A stretch of 50,453 bases of DNA, taken from the NCBI RefSeq assembly GCF_000466485.1, contig NZ_KE992817.1, forward strand, positions 1-50,453. Direction: 5' to 3'. This document shows positions 8,164 through 15,703 of the stretch, one piece after another. Numbering within the stretch: the first letter of the stretch is position 1; each line of letters begins with the position of its first letter. The position numbers and the translations under genes were made by a program. The stretch comes from [Clostridium] symbiosum ATCC 14940. GTDB lineage: Bacteria > Bacillota > Clostridia > Lachnospirales > Lachnospiraceae. Under the pieces are notes generated by a model, which saw only the letters and a list, made by a program, of their open reading frames with translations, made no database searches and was not told the DNA's origin.

Positions 8164-8874
8164 TTACCGTTCCTCATGGGAAGGCCCCGTCTTTTCCTTT
8201 TTCGGGGCAGGCGGGGCTTCTTTTAACTGTTTCAGGGTTTCCAGAATGGAATGTGGCGTCTCGTTCGGATAGGCAAATACACGGTGCTCTGCGGGGATAT
8301 CCTCTGTCCCGTGGTAATACTCGGTGAATCCAAGGGGAGCGGCGGACACATAACCAGCCGGCGCAAAACAGCCGCCTTCGTTGATGGCGATATCGCGGCC
8401 GTATGCCTCATAGTCAAAATAGGCCCGTATATCGGAAGGAATATGGATTGTCATGAGCTCGTCCGCATAATAACAGCCTAAAGCCTCCCAAGTCTCTATA
8501 CCCGGCTGAAAATTGTAAATATTAAGATTTTGAGCGAGATTGATTAAATCTTTCACGCTTGCCGTATGTTTTCCTAAGACAAGGGCGGCTTCATACTTTT
8601 CCAGTTCGCCATTATCCCGTACTTCCTCCAGAACATGCGCCAGATGGTTCAGCTCGTCAATATCCTCATATTCATCAAGGTAATCGTACAGCCCCAGCAC
8701 GTCACTCTCAAAGTTCGTGATGAAGATTTCTGAATATTTCTTCCCGTCTATTTCTATCCGGGAAAGAAGCGCCTGTATTTCCTCCGTGGTGGCTGGGAAT
8801 TTTAAATATTCCCCGACCTCAACGCCTCTGATGGCATATAAGGCTACATTCGTCAGATAGGCTTCAAATATCAT
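8164..8874 (-). CDS. ArdA-like antirestriction protein
   Basis: 236 residues, strongly acidic, beginning MIFEAYLTNVALYAIRGVEV. Acidic repeats such as YDYLDEYEDIDELNHLAHVL and the end of the fold (GTEDIPAEHRVFAYP) resemble ArdA, the DNA-mimic dimer that binds and blocks type I restriction-modification enzymes. ArdA genes are frequent cargo of conjugative elements and protect the incoming DNA after transfer. It overlaps the upstream DUF4406-like gene by 11 nt. The C-terminus carries an extra Pro/Lys-rich tail (APPAPKKEKTGPSHEER). Confidence 0.8.
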   Translation of the reverse strand: MIFEAYLTNVALYAIRGVEVGEYLKFPATTEEIQALLSRIEIDGKKYSEIFITNFESDVLGLYDYLDEYEDIDELNHLAHVLEEVRDNGELEKYEAALVLGKHTASVKDLINLAQNLNIYNFQPGIETWEALGCYYADELMTIHIPSDIRAYFDYEAYGRDIAINEGGCFAPAGYVSAAPLGFTEYYHGTEDIPAEHRVFAYPNETPHSILETLKQLKEAPPAPKKEKTGPSHEER

Positions 8875-9217
8875 TGGCGTTCCGGCCCTGCTGGTTGACC
8901 GTCACAATCCCGTCCAGGGTGGTTGCCGTAATGTTCAGCCGCTGGGCCACGGCAATATCATTCTTCACATCTTCGTCCACAGCGCCGCCGCAGACAACAA
9001 GCACCCGGGCCCGCCGGAGCATATCCCGGCGCATGTCAATCCCGTCCTTATGTTCCTCGGGGATAGCGTCATTGATAAACAGCGGCAGATATAGGAGCGG
9101 GCAGATAGGTGAAAATCCCGCTTCGTAAGTAATCCGGCAGTATTGGACAGCAAGGGCGGTGTCAATATCCGGCTCCCCGTTCCATGCCGCAGTAATATAA
9201 GCTAAAGGTCGTTTCAC
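8864..9217 (-). CDS. DUF4406/DUF7768-like nucleotide-binding-fold protein
   Basis: 117 residues beginning MKRPLAYITAAWNGEPDIDT. The opening YITAAWNG and the later RARVLVVCGGAVDEDVKNDIA are the pattern of DUF4406-like proteins related to nucleoside deoxyribosyltransferases (a Rossmann-like fold that binds nucleotides). The GTG at 9217 is chosen because GGAGG lies 8 nt upstream; the longer frame to 9307 has no ribosome binding site. It overlaps the ArdA-like gene. Such proteins are common phage and conjugative-element cargo; substrate unknown. Confidence 0.7.
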   Translation of the reverse strand: MKRPLAYITAAWNGEPDIDTALAVQYCRITYEAGFSPICPLLYLPLFINDAIPEEHKDGIDMRRDMLRRARVLVVCGGAVDEDVKNDIAVAQRLNITATTLDGIVTVNQQGRNANDI

Positions 9218-9319
9218 TGTTTTTACCTCCGTTTCTTCTATAAAAGAGCAGTAGCAGGATAAAGCCCAACCCCTCCGCCCCTTCCCGTGGGAAGGGGAAC
9301 GGCTCAAAGGAATTTATAT

Positions 9320-9443
9320 CCCCGTCGCTTGACCGCCTTAAAGCATAACCGGGAGAAATCTGTCAAGGGTGCGAAGCACCGCCTACGGCGGCAGGCCCTT
9401 GACAGATTTTCCCGGCTATGCTATCCAACAAACGGCGACGGGG
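9320..9443. repeat. 124-nt nested inverted repeat (candidate oriT, single-strand origin or structured RNA)
   Basis: The 307-nt gap between the DUF4406-like gene and parB holds a large nested palindrome. The outer arms are CCCCGTCGC (9320-9328) and GCGACGGGG (9435-9443). Inside them AGCATA (9342-9347) pairs with TATGCT (9417-9422), CCGGG with CCCGG, and AAATCTGTCAAGGG (9356-9369) with CCCTTGACAGATTT (9396-9409). The apex contains a further CCGCC/GGCGG hairpin. No gene is visible in it. Functions consistent with this shape are a transfer origin, a lagging-strand initiation site, or a non-coding RNA; none is shown. Confidence 0.85.
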
Positions 9444-9495
9444 AATTATATATCCTTCGAGCTTCGGGGCGTGGGGCTGCGCCCCACGGTCTTAG

Positions 9496-9518
9496 TCTCG
9501 GGTCACACTGGCCCGAAG
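9496..9518. repeat. ICE palindrome copy 8
   Basis: TCTCGGGTCA, centre CAC, TGGCCCGAAG; two mismatches between arms. Six nucleotides after the parB stop codon. Confidence 0.85.
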
Positions 9519-9524
9519 CCCTGC

Positions 9525-10895
9525 TTATTTCTCCTTGTCAGCTTTTTTCTCCGGCTTGACCTGTTCCTTCTGCTGTCCCTTCCAATCGTCCAGCAGTTTG
9601 ATGATCTGGTCTTTCATTTCCCTCGGGGTGGCCTCCGCGCCAAAATATTTCCCCAGCTCTGCACCTGTTAAAATCACTTTGTCTACCTCCTTCTTGTCCT
9701 CCATCATAATTCCGTCAATCACGTCACCATTGAGCAGTTTCTTTTCGTCAAGCTCCCTCATGCGTTTGGCCTGTGCCTGTGTGGGGGAAGCCTGCTGGCT
9801 GTCAATGGAGACAGCGATATAGTTTTGGTTCTTCTTATTGATATAGGAGAGCTCCACGGCTGTCGTGAAGCCGATTTTCTTATCGTCCACCAGCTTCATT
9901 AAGTCGGGAACCAGCTCATTGAGCCGGATAAACCGCTGAACCTGTTTGACCGCCATCTTGTTGCGCTCTGCCACAATCTCATTGGAGCGTTTCCCGGCCT
10001 CCTTCGGGTCAACATGGCCCGAAGTCCGGGTTCCCTGATGTTTGATGGCCTCCAACTGCATTTTCAGGGCCTTTGCCTTTTCACTGGGGAGAATTTCCTC
10101 ACGCTGGTTTAAGTTATCCTCCACCATCTGCGTGATGGCTTCATCATCGGTCAGGTTGCGGACGATACAGGGCATGTCCGTGTAGCCTGCCAGTTCGCTG
10201 GCCTTCTGGCGGCGGTGGCCGGATACAATCTCATAGCCGCCGCCCTCCAAGGGCCGGACGATAGCAGGCTGTGTCACGCCCTTGTCCTTGACGCTGGAAA
10301 CCATGGCCCGCATTTCTTCATCGTCACGCACACCGAAGGGGTGGTTTTTGAAGGCGTGGAGCTCATTCAGTTTCAAATAGACAATCTGTTCCTCTCCCCT
10401 GCGGGGTGCCTCCTTTGGCGGCTCCGGGGGCGTGGGTGCCGCCTGTGCCGGGGCGCTGGCACAGGGAGCTCCTTTGGAAACCGGAGCTGTACTTTTGGAT
10501 TTTCCCGATTTTACGGGCTGTACGGGCTTTTCCATTGTCTCTTTTTTGGGAGCGGCAGTCTTTTTTGTGGGCTCCGGTTTCTCGGCTTTCTTTTGTCCGG
10601 TCTTTGGCAAATCAGATATCTTAGTAATAGAAGCGGACTGTTTTTTGCCGGGAGCGGCGGGGCTGGCCTCGGTCTGTTTCTGCTGGGCTTCTTTGACTTG
10701 CTTTACAATATCGTCCAGCTTTTTAGAACCAGCGGCTTCTGTTTCCTTCACTTCAACCGCTTTTGTGTCAGCCGCCTTGTCCTTTTCCTTGTCCGGTTGA
10801 GCTACAGCCGGAGCCGTGTCCTTGACCTCCTGACTGACAGGCGGGCCGGTGGGAGAGGACTGTTCCTGTAAAGTTTTAGGCTTTTCATCAGCCAT
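9525..10895 (-). CDS. ParB/Spo0J-family partition protein of the conjugative element
   Basis: 456 residues. The first ~145 are a low-complexity Ala/Lys/Pro/Glu-rich region. Then comes the ParB N-terminal domain: IVYLKLNELHAFKNHPFGV, GYEIVSGHRRQKASELAG (the arginine-rich box that in ParB proteins binds CTP) and MVEDNLNQREEILPSEKAKA, then a helix-turn-helix region (QVQRFIRLNELVPDLMKLVD). ParB proteins bind centromere-like sites and spread along DNA; in conjugative elements they may stabilise the circular form or regulate transfer genes. No ParA is visible in the window. The start at 10895 has AGGAGG 10 nt upstream. A leader ORF and a terminator lie directly in front. The gene also contains palindrome copy 9. 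Confidence 0.9.
   Translation of the reverse strand: MADEKPKTLQEQSSPTGPPVSQEVKDTAPAVAQPDKEKDKAADTKAVEVKETEAAGSKKLDDIVKQVKEAQQKQTEASPAAPGKKQSASITKISDLPKTGQKKAEKPEPTKKTAAPKKETMEKPVQPVKSGKSKSTAPVSKGAPCASAPAQAAPTPPEPPKEAPRRGEEQIVYLKLNELHAFKNHPFGVRDDEEMRAMVSSVKDKGVTQPAIVRPLEGGGYEIVSGHRRQKASELAGYTDMPCIVRNLTDDEAITQMVEDNLNQREEILPSEKAKALKMQLEAIKHQGTRTSGHVDPKEAGKRSNEIVAERNKMAVKQVQRFIRLNELVPDLMKLVDDKKIGFTTAVELSYINKKNQNYIAVSIDSQQASPTQAQAKRMRELDEKKLLNGDVIDGIMMEDKKEVDKVILTGAELGKYFGAEATPREMKDQIIKLLDDWKGQQKEQVKPEKKADKEK
10002..10024. repeat. ICE palindrome copy 9 (inside parB)
   Basis: CTTCGGGTCA, centre ACA, TGGCCCGAAG. The only copy inside a coding sequence, where it encodes part of TSGHVDPKEAG. Confidence 0.85.
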
Positions 10896-10902
10896 GTGTG
10901 CA

Positions 10903-10980
10903 TTACCTCCTTTTCGTGGCATGAAAAAAGGCCCAACCATTACGGTCAGGCCCGGTTAAGGGGTTATTTCCTTGCGACAA
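10903..10980 (-). CDS. Putative 25-residue leader peptide in front of parB
   Basis: A TTG at 10978-10980 follows AAGGAGG (complement of 10987-10993) with 6 nt spacing and opens a 25-codon frame (begins MSQGNNPLTGPDRNG). It reads straight through the terminator hairpin at 10923-10952 and stops 8 nt before the parB ATG, at parB's own ribosome binding site. An alternative ATT start one base upstream would give only five codons (MVARK). A ribosome moving through this frame would melt the hairpin, so it could act as an anti-termination leader for the element operon. Inferred from layout only. Confidence 0.45.
   Translation of the reverse strand: MSQGNNPLTGPDRNGWAFFHATKRR
10923..10952 (-). terminator. 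Terminator/attenuator hairpin upstream of parB
   Basis: On the minus strand GGCCTGACC pairs with GGTTGGGCC (two G-U pairs, loop GTAAT), followed by TTTTTTC. It lies between the leader start and the parB ribosome binding site, an attenuator position. Confidence 0.75.
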
Positions 10981-11005
10981 TTTTCGCCTCCTTCCTTTTA
11001 GGATA

Positions 11006-11036
11006 GTAAAAAGGACAGGGCGGGCCTGTCCTCTTT
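11006..11036 (-). terminator. Intrinsic terminator at the element end
   Basis: On the minus strand GGACAGG, loop CCCGC, CCTGTCC then TTTTTA. Sits downstream of the truncated substrate-binding protein gene and just upstream of the AAGGAGG of the parB leader. Confidence 0.8.
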
Positions 11037-11063
11037 AAGCAAACTAAATATATTCAATCAATG

Positions 11064-11615
11064 CTATGAAGCAGATATAATCTTTTCATCATACTTGAAA
11101 ACCGCCAAATCTAAGGCTTTTTGGCTTGTCCACTCGTAAATCTCCCTGATGTTCTCAAATGTTACATCATGCTTAGGTCGGCCGCCTGCGCGGCCGCCCA
11201 ACACTTTCTTACCCTTCAAATCCTGCCAGGAGAAGTTTTCCTGGGCAGTTCTTCCGACGAGGAAGTTGCCGGCCCGCTGAGTGAGCTGGGCGAAGTTTAC
11301 GGCGTAATCGTCGGAGCCTTCCTGATACACATAGATGCTGGCTTCCGAACCCATGAAACCGATGTCGGCATCGCCTGAAATCAGTGCGGTCATAACTTTG
11401 TCGGCCCCGGCGCCGTTAACCAGCGTAAGCTCGATCCCTTCGTCTTTAAAATATCCCAGTTCGATGGCAGCATACTGGGGAGCATAGAAAATGGAGTGGG
11501 CCACTTCATTTAATGTAACCGGGGTAAGGGCATCGGAGGAGCCCCCGCTCTGACAGCCGGTAAGGGAGGCGGCCGCCATGGCGGCTGTCAGAAAAACTGA
11601 AACAAATTTTTTCAT
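11064..11615 (-). pseudogene. ABC-transporter substrate-binding protein truncated by the conjugative element
   Basis: 183 codons. It starts with a lipoprotein signal (MKKFVSVFLTAAMAAASLTGC, lipobox LTGC) and continues as an SsuA/ThiY-type (NMT1-like) binding protein: VTLNEVAHSIFYAPQYAAIE, GDADIGFMGSEASIYV, WQDLKGKKVLGGRAGG. Proteins of this family are about 320-340 residues and go on after the GGRAGG loop with the second lobe. Here the frame changes abruptly to an unrelated sequence (KHDVTFENIREIYEWTSQKA...) and stops. The break is near 11177-11185 and probably marks the insertion point of the element; the missing 3' part would be expected on its far side. Likely non-functional in uptake. Confidence 0.8.
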
Positions 11616-11716
11616 AATACTCTCCTGTGGATTATGTCTATATGATTTAGGATATTGGAAAAACGGTGGGTTGGTGCCTGTTTTCCCCGTGTTTTATGGA
11701 AACAGGATTGTTTTAA

Positions 11717-11745
11717 TTGAATTTTCCCGTTACTTCCTTTATAAT
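11717..11745 (+). promoter_or_regulatory. Sigma-70-type promoter of the HAD phosphatase gene
   Basis: TTGAAT (11717-11722), 17-nt spacer, TATAAT (11740-11745). The gene begins about 70 nt downstream. Confidence 0.7.
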
Positions 11746-11817
11746 AGCGGCTGGGGAAGAATAGCAGAATGCCGGGAGTTTAATTAATTTGCAGGAATGC
11801 GGGAGAATGACAGACGG

Positions 11818-12630
11818 ATGGAGAATTATGAAATTATCGTTCTGGATTTGGACGGAACGCTTACAAACCGTGATAAGGTAATTACACCGAAGACTAAAAA
11901 GGCTCTGATGGAGATTCAGGAGCGGGGAAAGAAGATTGTCCTGGCCTCGGGCCGTCCGACCGACGGGGTGATGCCCCTGGCGCGGGAGCTTAAGCTGGAG
12001 AAATATGGAAGTTATATTCTTTCATTTAACGGAGGAATGATTACGAACTGCCGGACAGGGGAAGTAGTATTCAGCCGTCTTCTGCCGGTGGAAGCGAATG
12101 CAAAGATTATCGGGCTGGCAGAGGAAGAGCGGGTGACCATACTCACCTACGACGGCCACACTCTCATAACAAATGACGCTGAAAGTCCCTATTCCAAGCT
12201 GGAAAATAAGATTAACAGCATGGAGGTCCGCCAGATTGATGATTTGAAGTCTTATGTGACGTATCCGGTTCCCAAATTTCTGATGATGGATGACGGTGAT
12301 TATCTTGCCATGGTTGAGCCGAGGGTAAAAGCGGCTATGGGGAAGAATTTCAGCATTTACCGTTCGGAACCGTTTTTCCTTGAGATACTGCCCAGAGGCA
12401 TCGATAAGGCCCAGTCACTGGCCAGGCTTTTAGAGATACTGGGACTTGACAAGGAGCGTATGATTGCCTGCGGGGACGGCTATAATGATTTGACGATGAT
12501 CAAATTTGCAGGTCTCGGCGTCGCGATGGAAAATGCGGTGCTTCCGGTGAGGAAAGCGGCCGATTATATTACCATGTCCAATAACGACGACGGAATTGCC
12601 CATGTTGTGGAGAAATTCATGCTCCACTGA
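11818..12630 (+). CDS. HAD-superfamily (Cof-type) sugar-phosphate phosphatase
   Basis: 270 residues from the ATG at 11818 (MENYEIIVLDLDGTLTN); an ATG at 11797 would add seven residues. HAD motif I is DLDGTLTN; motif II the KIVLASGRP segment; the Cof-type cap lies in the middle (residues ~85-190); motif III is the Lys of RGIDKAQSL; motif IV is ACGDGYNDLTMI. These are the Cof/YidA-like hydrolases, which dephosphorylate sugar phosphates or flavin-type phosphates in the cytosol; the exact substrate cannot be read from sequence. Full length and intact, with its own promoter. Confidence 0.9.
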   Translation: MENYEIIVLDLDGTLTNRDKVITPKTKKALMEIQERGKKIVLASGRPTDGVMPLARELKLEKYGSYILSFNGGMITNCRTGEVVFSRLLPVEANAKIIGLAEEERVTILTYDGHTLITNDAESPYSKLENKINSMEVRQIDDLKSYVTYPVPKFLMMDDGDYLAMVEPRVKAAMGKNFSIYRSEPFFLEILPRGIDKAQSLARLLEILGLDKERMIACGDGYNDLTMIKFAGLGVAMENAVLPVRKAADYITMSNNDDGIAHVVEKFMLH

Positions 12631-12746
12631 CGAACAGGTAAAAATAAATCAATAAATATATGGACTTTACGACTTTAGTATGTTAAAATTGTAAGGTACT
12701 GGTGGTTTACGGAAAGCAAAAATATATAATGAAGAGGTGCTTTTAC

Positions 12747-13058
12747 ATGAATAAAAAACTCAAGACAGAAGCGGTTGACCATTTATTTCAGGCGATTCTG
12801 ACCCTTAAGAGTACGGAAGAGTGCTACAGCTTTTTTGAGGATGTCTGCACAGTCAATGAGCTGCTGTCTTTCTCGCAACGCTATGAAGTGGCCAAGATGC
12901 TCAGAGAAAAGAGGACTTATCTGGAAATTGCCGATAAGACCGGGGCATCTACAGCAACAATCAGCCGTGTAAACCGTTCACTCAATTATGGAAATGACGG
13001 TTATGATATGGTATTCAAGCGGCTGGAGGATCAGGCTGCGGAGGACAACGAAGCGTAA
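12747..13058 (+). CDS. YerC/YecD-family TrpR-like DNA-binding protein
   Basis: 103 residues beginning MNKKLKTEAVDHLFQAIL. The helix-turn-helix (YLEIADKTGASTATISRVNR, near residues 60-80) matches the TrpR-superfamily YerC/YecD proteins of Firmicutes. The ATG at 12747 has GAAGAGGTG 7 nt upstream; the longer frame from 12702 lacks a site. It probably represses its own or neighbouring genes, but the regulon is not defined in the family. Followed by a strong terminator. Confidence 0.9.
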   Translation: MNKKLKTEAVDHLFQAILTLKSTEECYSFFEDVCTVNELLSFSQRYEVAKMLREKRTYLEIADKTGASTATISRVNRSLNYGNDGYDMVFKRLEDQAAEDNEA

Positions 13059-13084
13059 CAATTATATAAATGTAAAAATGAGCG

Positions 13085-13126
13085 AAAAAGGATCACGGCT
13101 TTTAGGGAAAAGCAGTGATCCTTTTT
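13085..13126. terminator. Intrinsic terminator after yerC
   Basis: AAAAAGGATCAC (13085-13096) pairs with GTGATCCTTTTT (13115-13126), with an inner GCTTTT/AAAAGC pair. A-run and T-run flank it, so it can work on both strands. Confidence 0.9.
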
Positions 13127-13266
13127 CGTTGACCGGATACAGGGCACGTACTGCGTGCGTTTACCGTATTATACAGCCGTACCGCGTTTGTGCCGGCGGG
13201 AACAGCCTTCCGTCTGAAGGAGTATGTGGATGCGGGAAAGACGGAGGGAACAGGCAGCTGTATTTT

Positions 13267-14226
13267 CTACCGAGCGGCGCTGCTTTCTGATTTTTCCGCT
13301 GAGCGCGCATAGAAGTTAGCCAGCACCGCGCCGGAAATATTGTGCCAGACACTGAACACGGCGCCCGGAATCGTGGCAAGAGGGTACTGGGCAAAGTGGG
13401 TGGCGGCCAGGGAGGTTGCAAGGCCGGAGTTCTGCATGCCGACTTCAATGGAGATAGCCCGGCATTTGCTTCCGTCCAGCTTAAGCACTTTGCCGATCGA
13501 GAAACCGAGCAGGTAGCCCAGCACGTTATGGCAGATGACCACAGCGACAATCAGCAGGCCGCTTGTCAGTATCTTTGATGCGTTAGACGAGACAACGGCG
13601 GCGACGATGGCAACAATGGCCGTGGTGGAAATCAGCGGAAGAATTTCTACAATCTGCCGGGTGACTGCAAAGAAAAAGTGATTGATGATGAAACCTGCGG
13701 CAATCGGCACGATGACAACCTTGACGATGGACAGGAACATACTTGCCATATTGACGTCGACTCTCGCTCCGGCATAGACATAGGTCAGAACCGGGGTAAG
13801 GAAGGGAGCCAGTACAGTGGAGACAGCCGTCATGCCGACCGACAGGGCCACATCGCCTTTAGAGAGATAGGTCATAACATTGGAGGAAGTGCCGCCGGGG
13901 CAGGTTCCCACCAGAATTACGCCGATGGCAAGCTCCGGCGGGAGGTTAAAAGCTTTAGTCAGTCCGAAAGCCAGCAGCGGCATCACGGTGAACTGGGCGA
14001 TACATCCTATGATGACGTCCTTCGGACGGGAAAAAACCACCTTAAAGTCACCCGGCTTCAGCGTGAGGCCCATTCCAAACATGACAATGCCGAGCAGGGT
14101 ATTGACGTAGGAAGTTTTGATAAAGCTTACGCTCTGAGGCGCAAACAGGGCCAGGGCGGCTACTGCGATGACGATGACAGCCATATTCTGGCCGAAGAAG
14201 TTACTGAGTTTTTTCAATGTGTTCAT
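13267..14226 (-). CDS. BASS-family (bile acid:sodium symporter-like) transporter
   Basis: 319 residues with about ten hydrophobic segments. The two family motifs are visible: GLTLKPGDFK in the first half and GVILVGTCPGGTSSNVMTYLSKGD at the discontinuous helix that binds Na+ and substrate; a second half with EVGMQNSGLATSLAATHFAQ mirrors it. Bacterial members carry pantothenate, keto acids or similar organic anions, not only bile acids. It stands alone on the minus strand behind a T-box leader whose specifier reads AUC (isoleucine), which points to a substrate connected to branched-chain amino acid metabolism, for example a 2-keto acid or amino acid precursor. That substrate is inferred. Confidence 0.9.
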   Translation of the reverse strand: MNTLKKLSNFFGQNMAVIVIAVAALALFAPQSVSFIKTSYVNTLLGIVMFGMGLTLKPGDFKVVFSRPKDVIIGCIAQFTVMPLLAFGLTKAFNLPPELAIGVILVGTCPGGTSSNVMTYLSKGDVALSVGMTAVSTVLAPFLTPVLTYVYAGARVDVNMASMFLSIVKVVIVPIAAGFIINHFFFAVTRQIVEILPLISTTAIVAIVAAVVSSNASKILTSGLLIVAVVICHNVLGYLLGFSIGKVLKLDGSKCRAISIEVGMQNSGLATSLAATHFAQYPLATIPGAVFSVWHNISGAVLANFYARSAEKSESSAAR

Positions 14227-14308
14227 AATAAATCCCCTTTCAAATTTGTTGGAATGGGCAGAGAAGAATTAAGAAAGAATTCCGCGGGCGGGATTCTCCG
14301 CCTGCAAC

Positions 14309-14590
14309 AAAAAAACCTCTGTCTCTATTAAGAGACAAAGGTTATAATCCTCTGCGGTACCACTCTTGTTGCCGTTAAACGGCCACTCGTCCACATCTGT
14401 CAATGTGTAACAGGATAACGGCTGTTAACCGTTCAGTCTTACTGGTAAAGCTGTTCAGTCTGAAAGCTCAGAGGTGATTTTCTTCCGGTGTTCCTGCTGA
14501 CTCGCACCTGCCGTCAGCTCTCTGAAAGGATACGGGACGGAATACTTTTCCTCGTCAAAGCTTGTTGTTGCTGGCTATTTAATTAAGAGT
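14309..14590 (-). promoter_or_regulatory. T-box riboswitch, probable isoleucine specifier (AUC)
   Basis: On the minus strand the leader of the BASS transporter shows all main T-box parts. Stem I carries the 5' AGTA loop E motif (GGAAAAGTATTCCG), the AG bulge and a GGTG distal loop in GCAGGTGCGAG. The 3' side of the specifier loop is GAAAATCA between CGGAA and CCTC, so the codon in the usual place is AUC followed by A. The antiterminator holds GAGTGGTACCGC; UGGU would pair with an ACCA tRNA end, agreeing with tRNA-Ile (discriminator A). The terminator (14309-14341) is CCTTTGTCTC/GAGACAGAGG with seven T. Uncharged tRNA would bind and allow transcription. Confidence 0.9.
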
Positions 14591-14591
14591 G

Positions 14592-14620
14592 ATTCTACCG
14601 CGTTAAAGCAGATATGTCAA
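14592..14620 (-). promoter_or_regulatory. Promoter of the T-box/BASS transcript
   Basis: Minus strand TTGACA (14615-14620), 17-nt spacer, TAGAAT (14592-14597). Confidence 0.85.
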
Positions 14621-14661
14621 TAGCCGGATTTGCCTTTTAAGAAAATCCGCTTGATTGATGA

Positions 14662-14687
14662 CGGTGACCTGTGCGCGGAGCGTGCAG
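14662..14687. repeat. Dispersed 26-nt repeat, copy 1
   Basis: CGGTGACCTGTGCGC followed by GGAGCGTGCAG; the second copy is at 21741-21766 with two mismatches. Both lie in intergenic sequence after TTGATTGA. Confidence 0.75.
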
Positions 14688-14735
14688 TTTATCGTTTTAT
14701 TTGTCCTCCCTTCAAAAAGAGGGGGCTTACCGGAG

Positions 14736-15344
14736 TTACTTTTTCTTCTTCGGCGGATTCTCCTGCCTCAGTTGTTCGGCCAGTAGTTCTATCATCTGTT
14801 TTTTCAGATAAACGTCGAATGCCAGCTCACAGATGAAGGAAAAGAGTCTCAGGTATTCCTGATCGTCACCCTCAGCGTCCTGGAAGGTTCCGGAAGCTGC
14901 CTTAAATTTCGCCATTACATCGTCTTTCAGTCTTTTGCGCTGCTCACGCTCCAGTGAAAAAATCTCCGTGTACAGCTCTGCCAGTTCAGGATTAGAACCG
15001 TCCGCAAAATGATTTTCGCTGATGGGAGAAAAAAGCTGCTCAATATCGTTGAAAGATAGTACATTTTTAAAATAATAGATAAAAATCAACAGCAATATAT
15101 GGTTTTTAGAATATTTCTTTTTCTCCGGCGGCGGAAGCAGGTTATTCTTTGCATAGTTATTAATCATGGTTTTCGTCAGAATCTTATCTTCACCAAACCG
15201 CTTGGAAGCAGATAAATGTGTATCCATGAAAGTGGTAACCTGATCCATATATAAATCAATGGCGGGGATATCAGACGGATTGATTCTGGTCACACTGTCC
15301 AGATAAGCCATCAGATCCTGCAGTCGTTCTTCATTCGTTTTCAT
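14736..15344 (-). CDS. DUF1836-domain protein
   Basis: 202 residues beginning MKTNEERLQDLMAYLDSVTR. The core LTKTMINNYAKNNLLPPPEK followed by YSKNHILLLIFIYYFKNVLS is the DUF1836 signature, a MerR-like winged-helix region in Firmicute proteins of unknown role. The ATG at 15344 is preferred because TTGAGGTG precedes it by 7 nt; the longer frame to 15392 lacks a site. The C-terminus is Lys-rich. Likely a DNA-binding regulator, judged only from the family. Confidence 0.85.
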   Translation of the reverse strand: MKTNEERLQDLMAYLDSVTRINPSDIPAIDLYMDQVTTFMDTHLSASKRFGEDKILTKTMINNYAKNNLLPPPEKKKYSKNHILLLIFIYYFKNVLSFNDIEQLFSPISENHFADGSNPELAELYTEIFSLEREQRKRLKDDVMAKFKAASGTFQDAEGDDQEYLRLFSFICELAFDVYLKKQMIELLAEQLRQENPPKKKK

Positions 15345-15537
15345 AAAATTCACCTCAAATCTTATTATATAGTAATGAATACTAGATGACAAGACCTAAA
15401 AGCTGTTTATTTTATAATGTTGTCAGAGTTTTGTTACTGTCCGCACTGCGGCGTTTGCTACTGTCCGCATGCCATTTCCCTGATGCTGTATCGAGGAAGC
15501 AATACAGGGAATTTACCTGCTCTTTTGGAAAACAGAG

Positions 15538-15566
15538 TTGACAAAGAATATATGTTCGTTTAGAAT
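15538..15566 (+). promoter_or_regulatory. Promoter of the marR-MATE-MBL operon
   Basis: TTGACA (15538-15543), 17-nt spacer, TAGAAT (15561-15566). The rest of the 359-nt gap (15345-15703) holds two TACTGTCCGCA segments (near 15435 and 15460) but no gene. Confidence 0.8.
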
Positions 15567-15703
15567 GTTAGTGTGCTTACATTTTTGGACAAAGCCAGGA
15601 GCGGAAAAGCTGATTCAGATTAATTTAAGAGGCAGGCGTCCGCTCCCGAAGCCAGCTTGATATTTTTAAATATAGGGAAAAAGCATTCAGGAAGGAAATA
15701 AAG

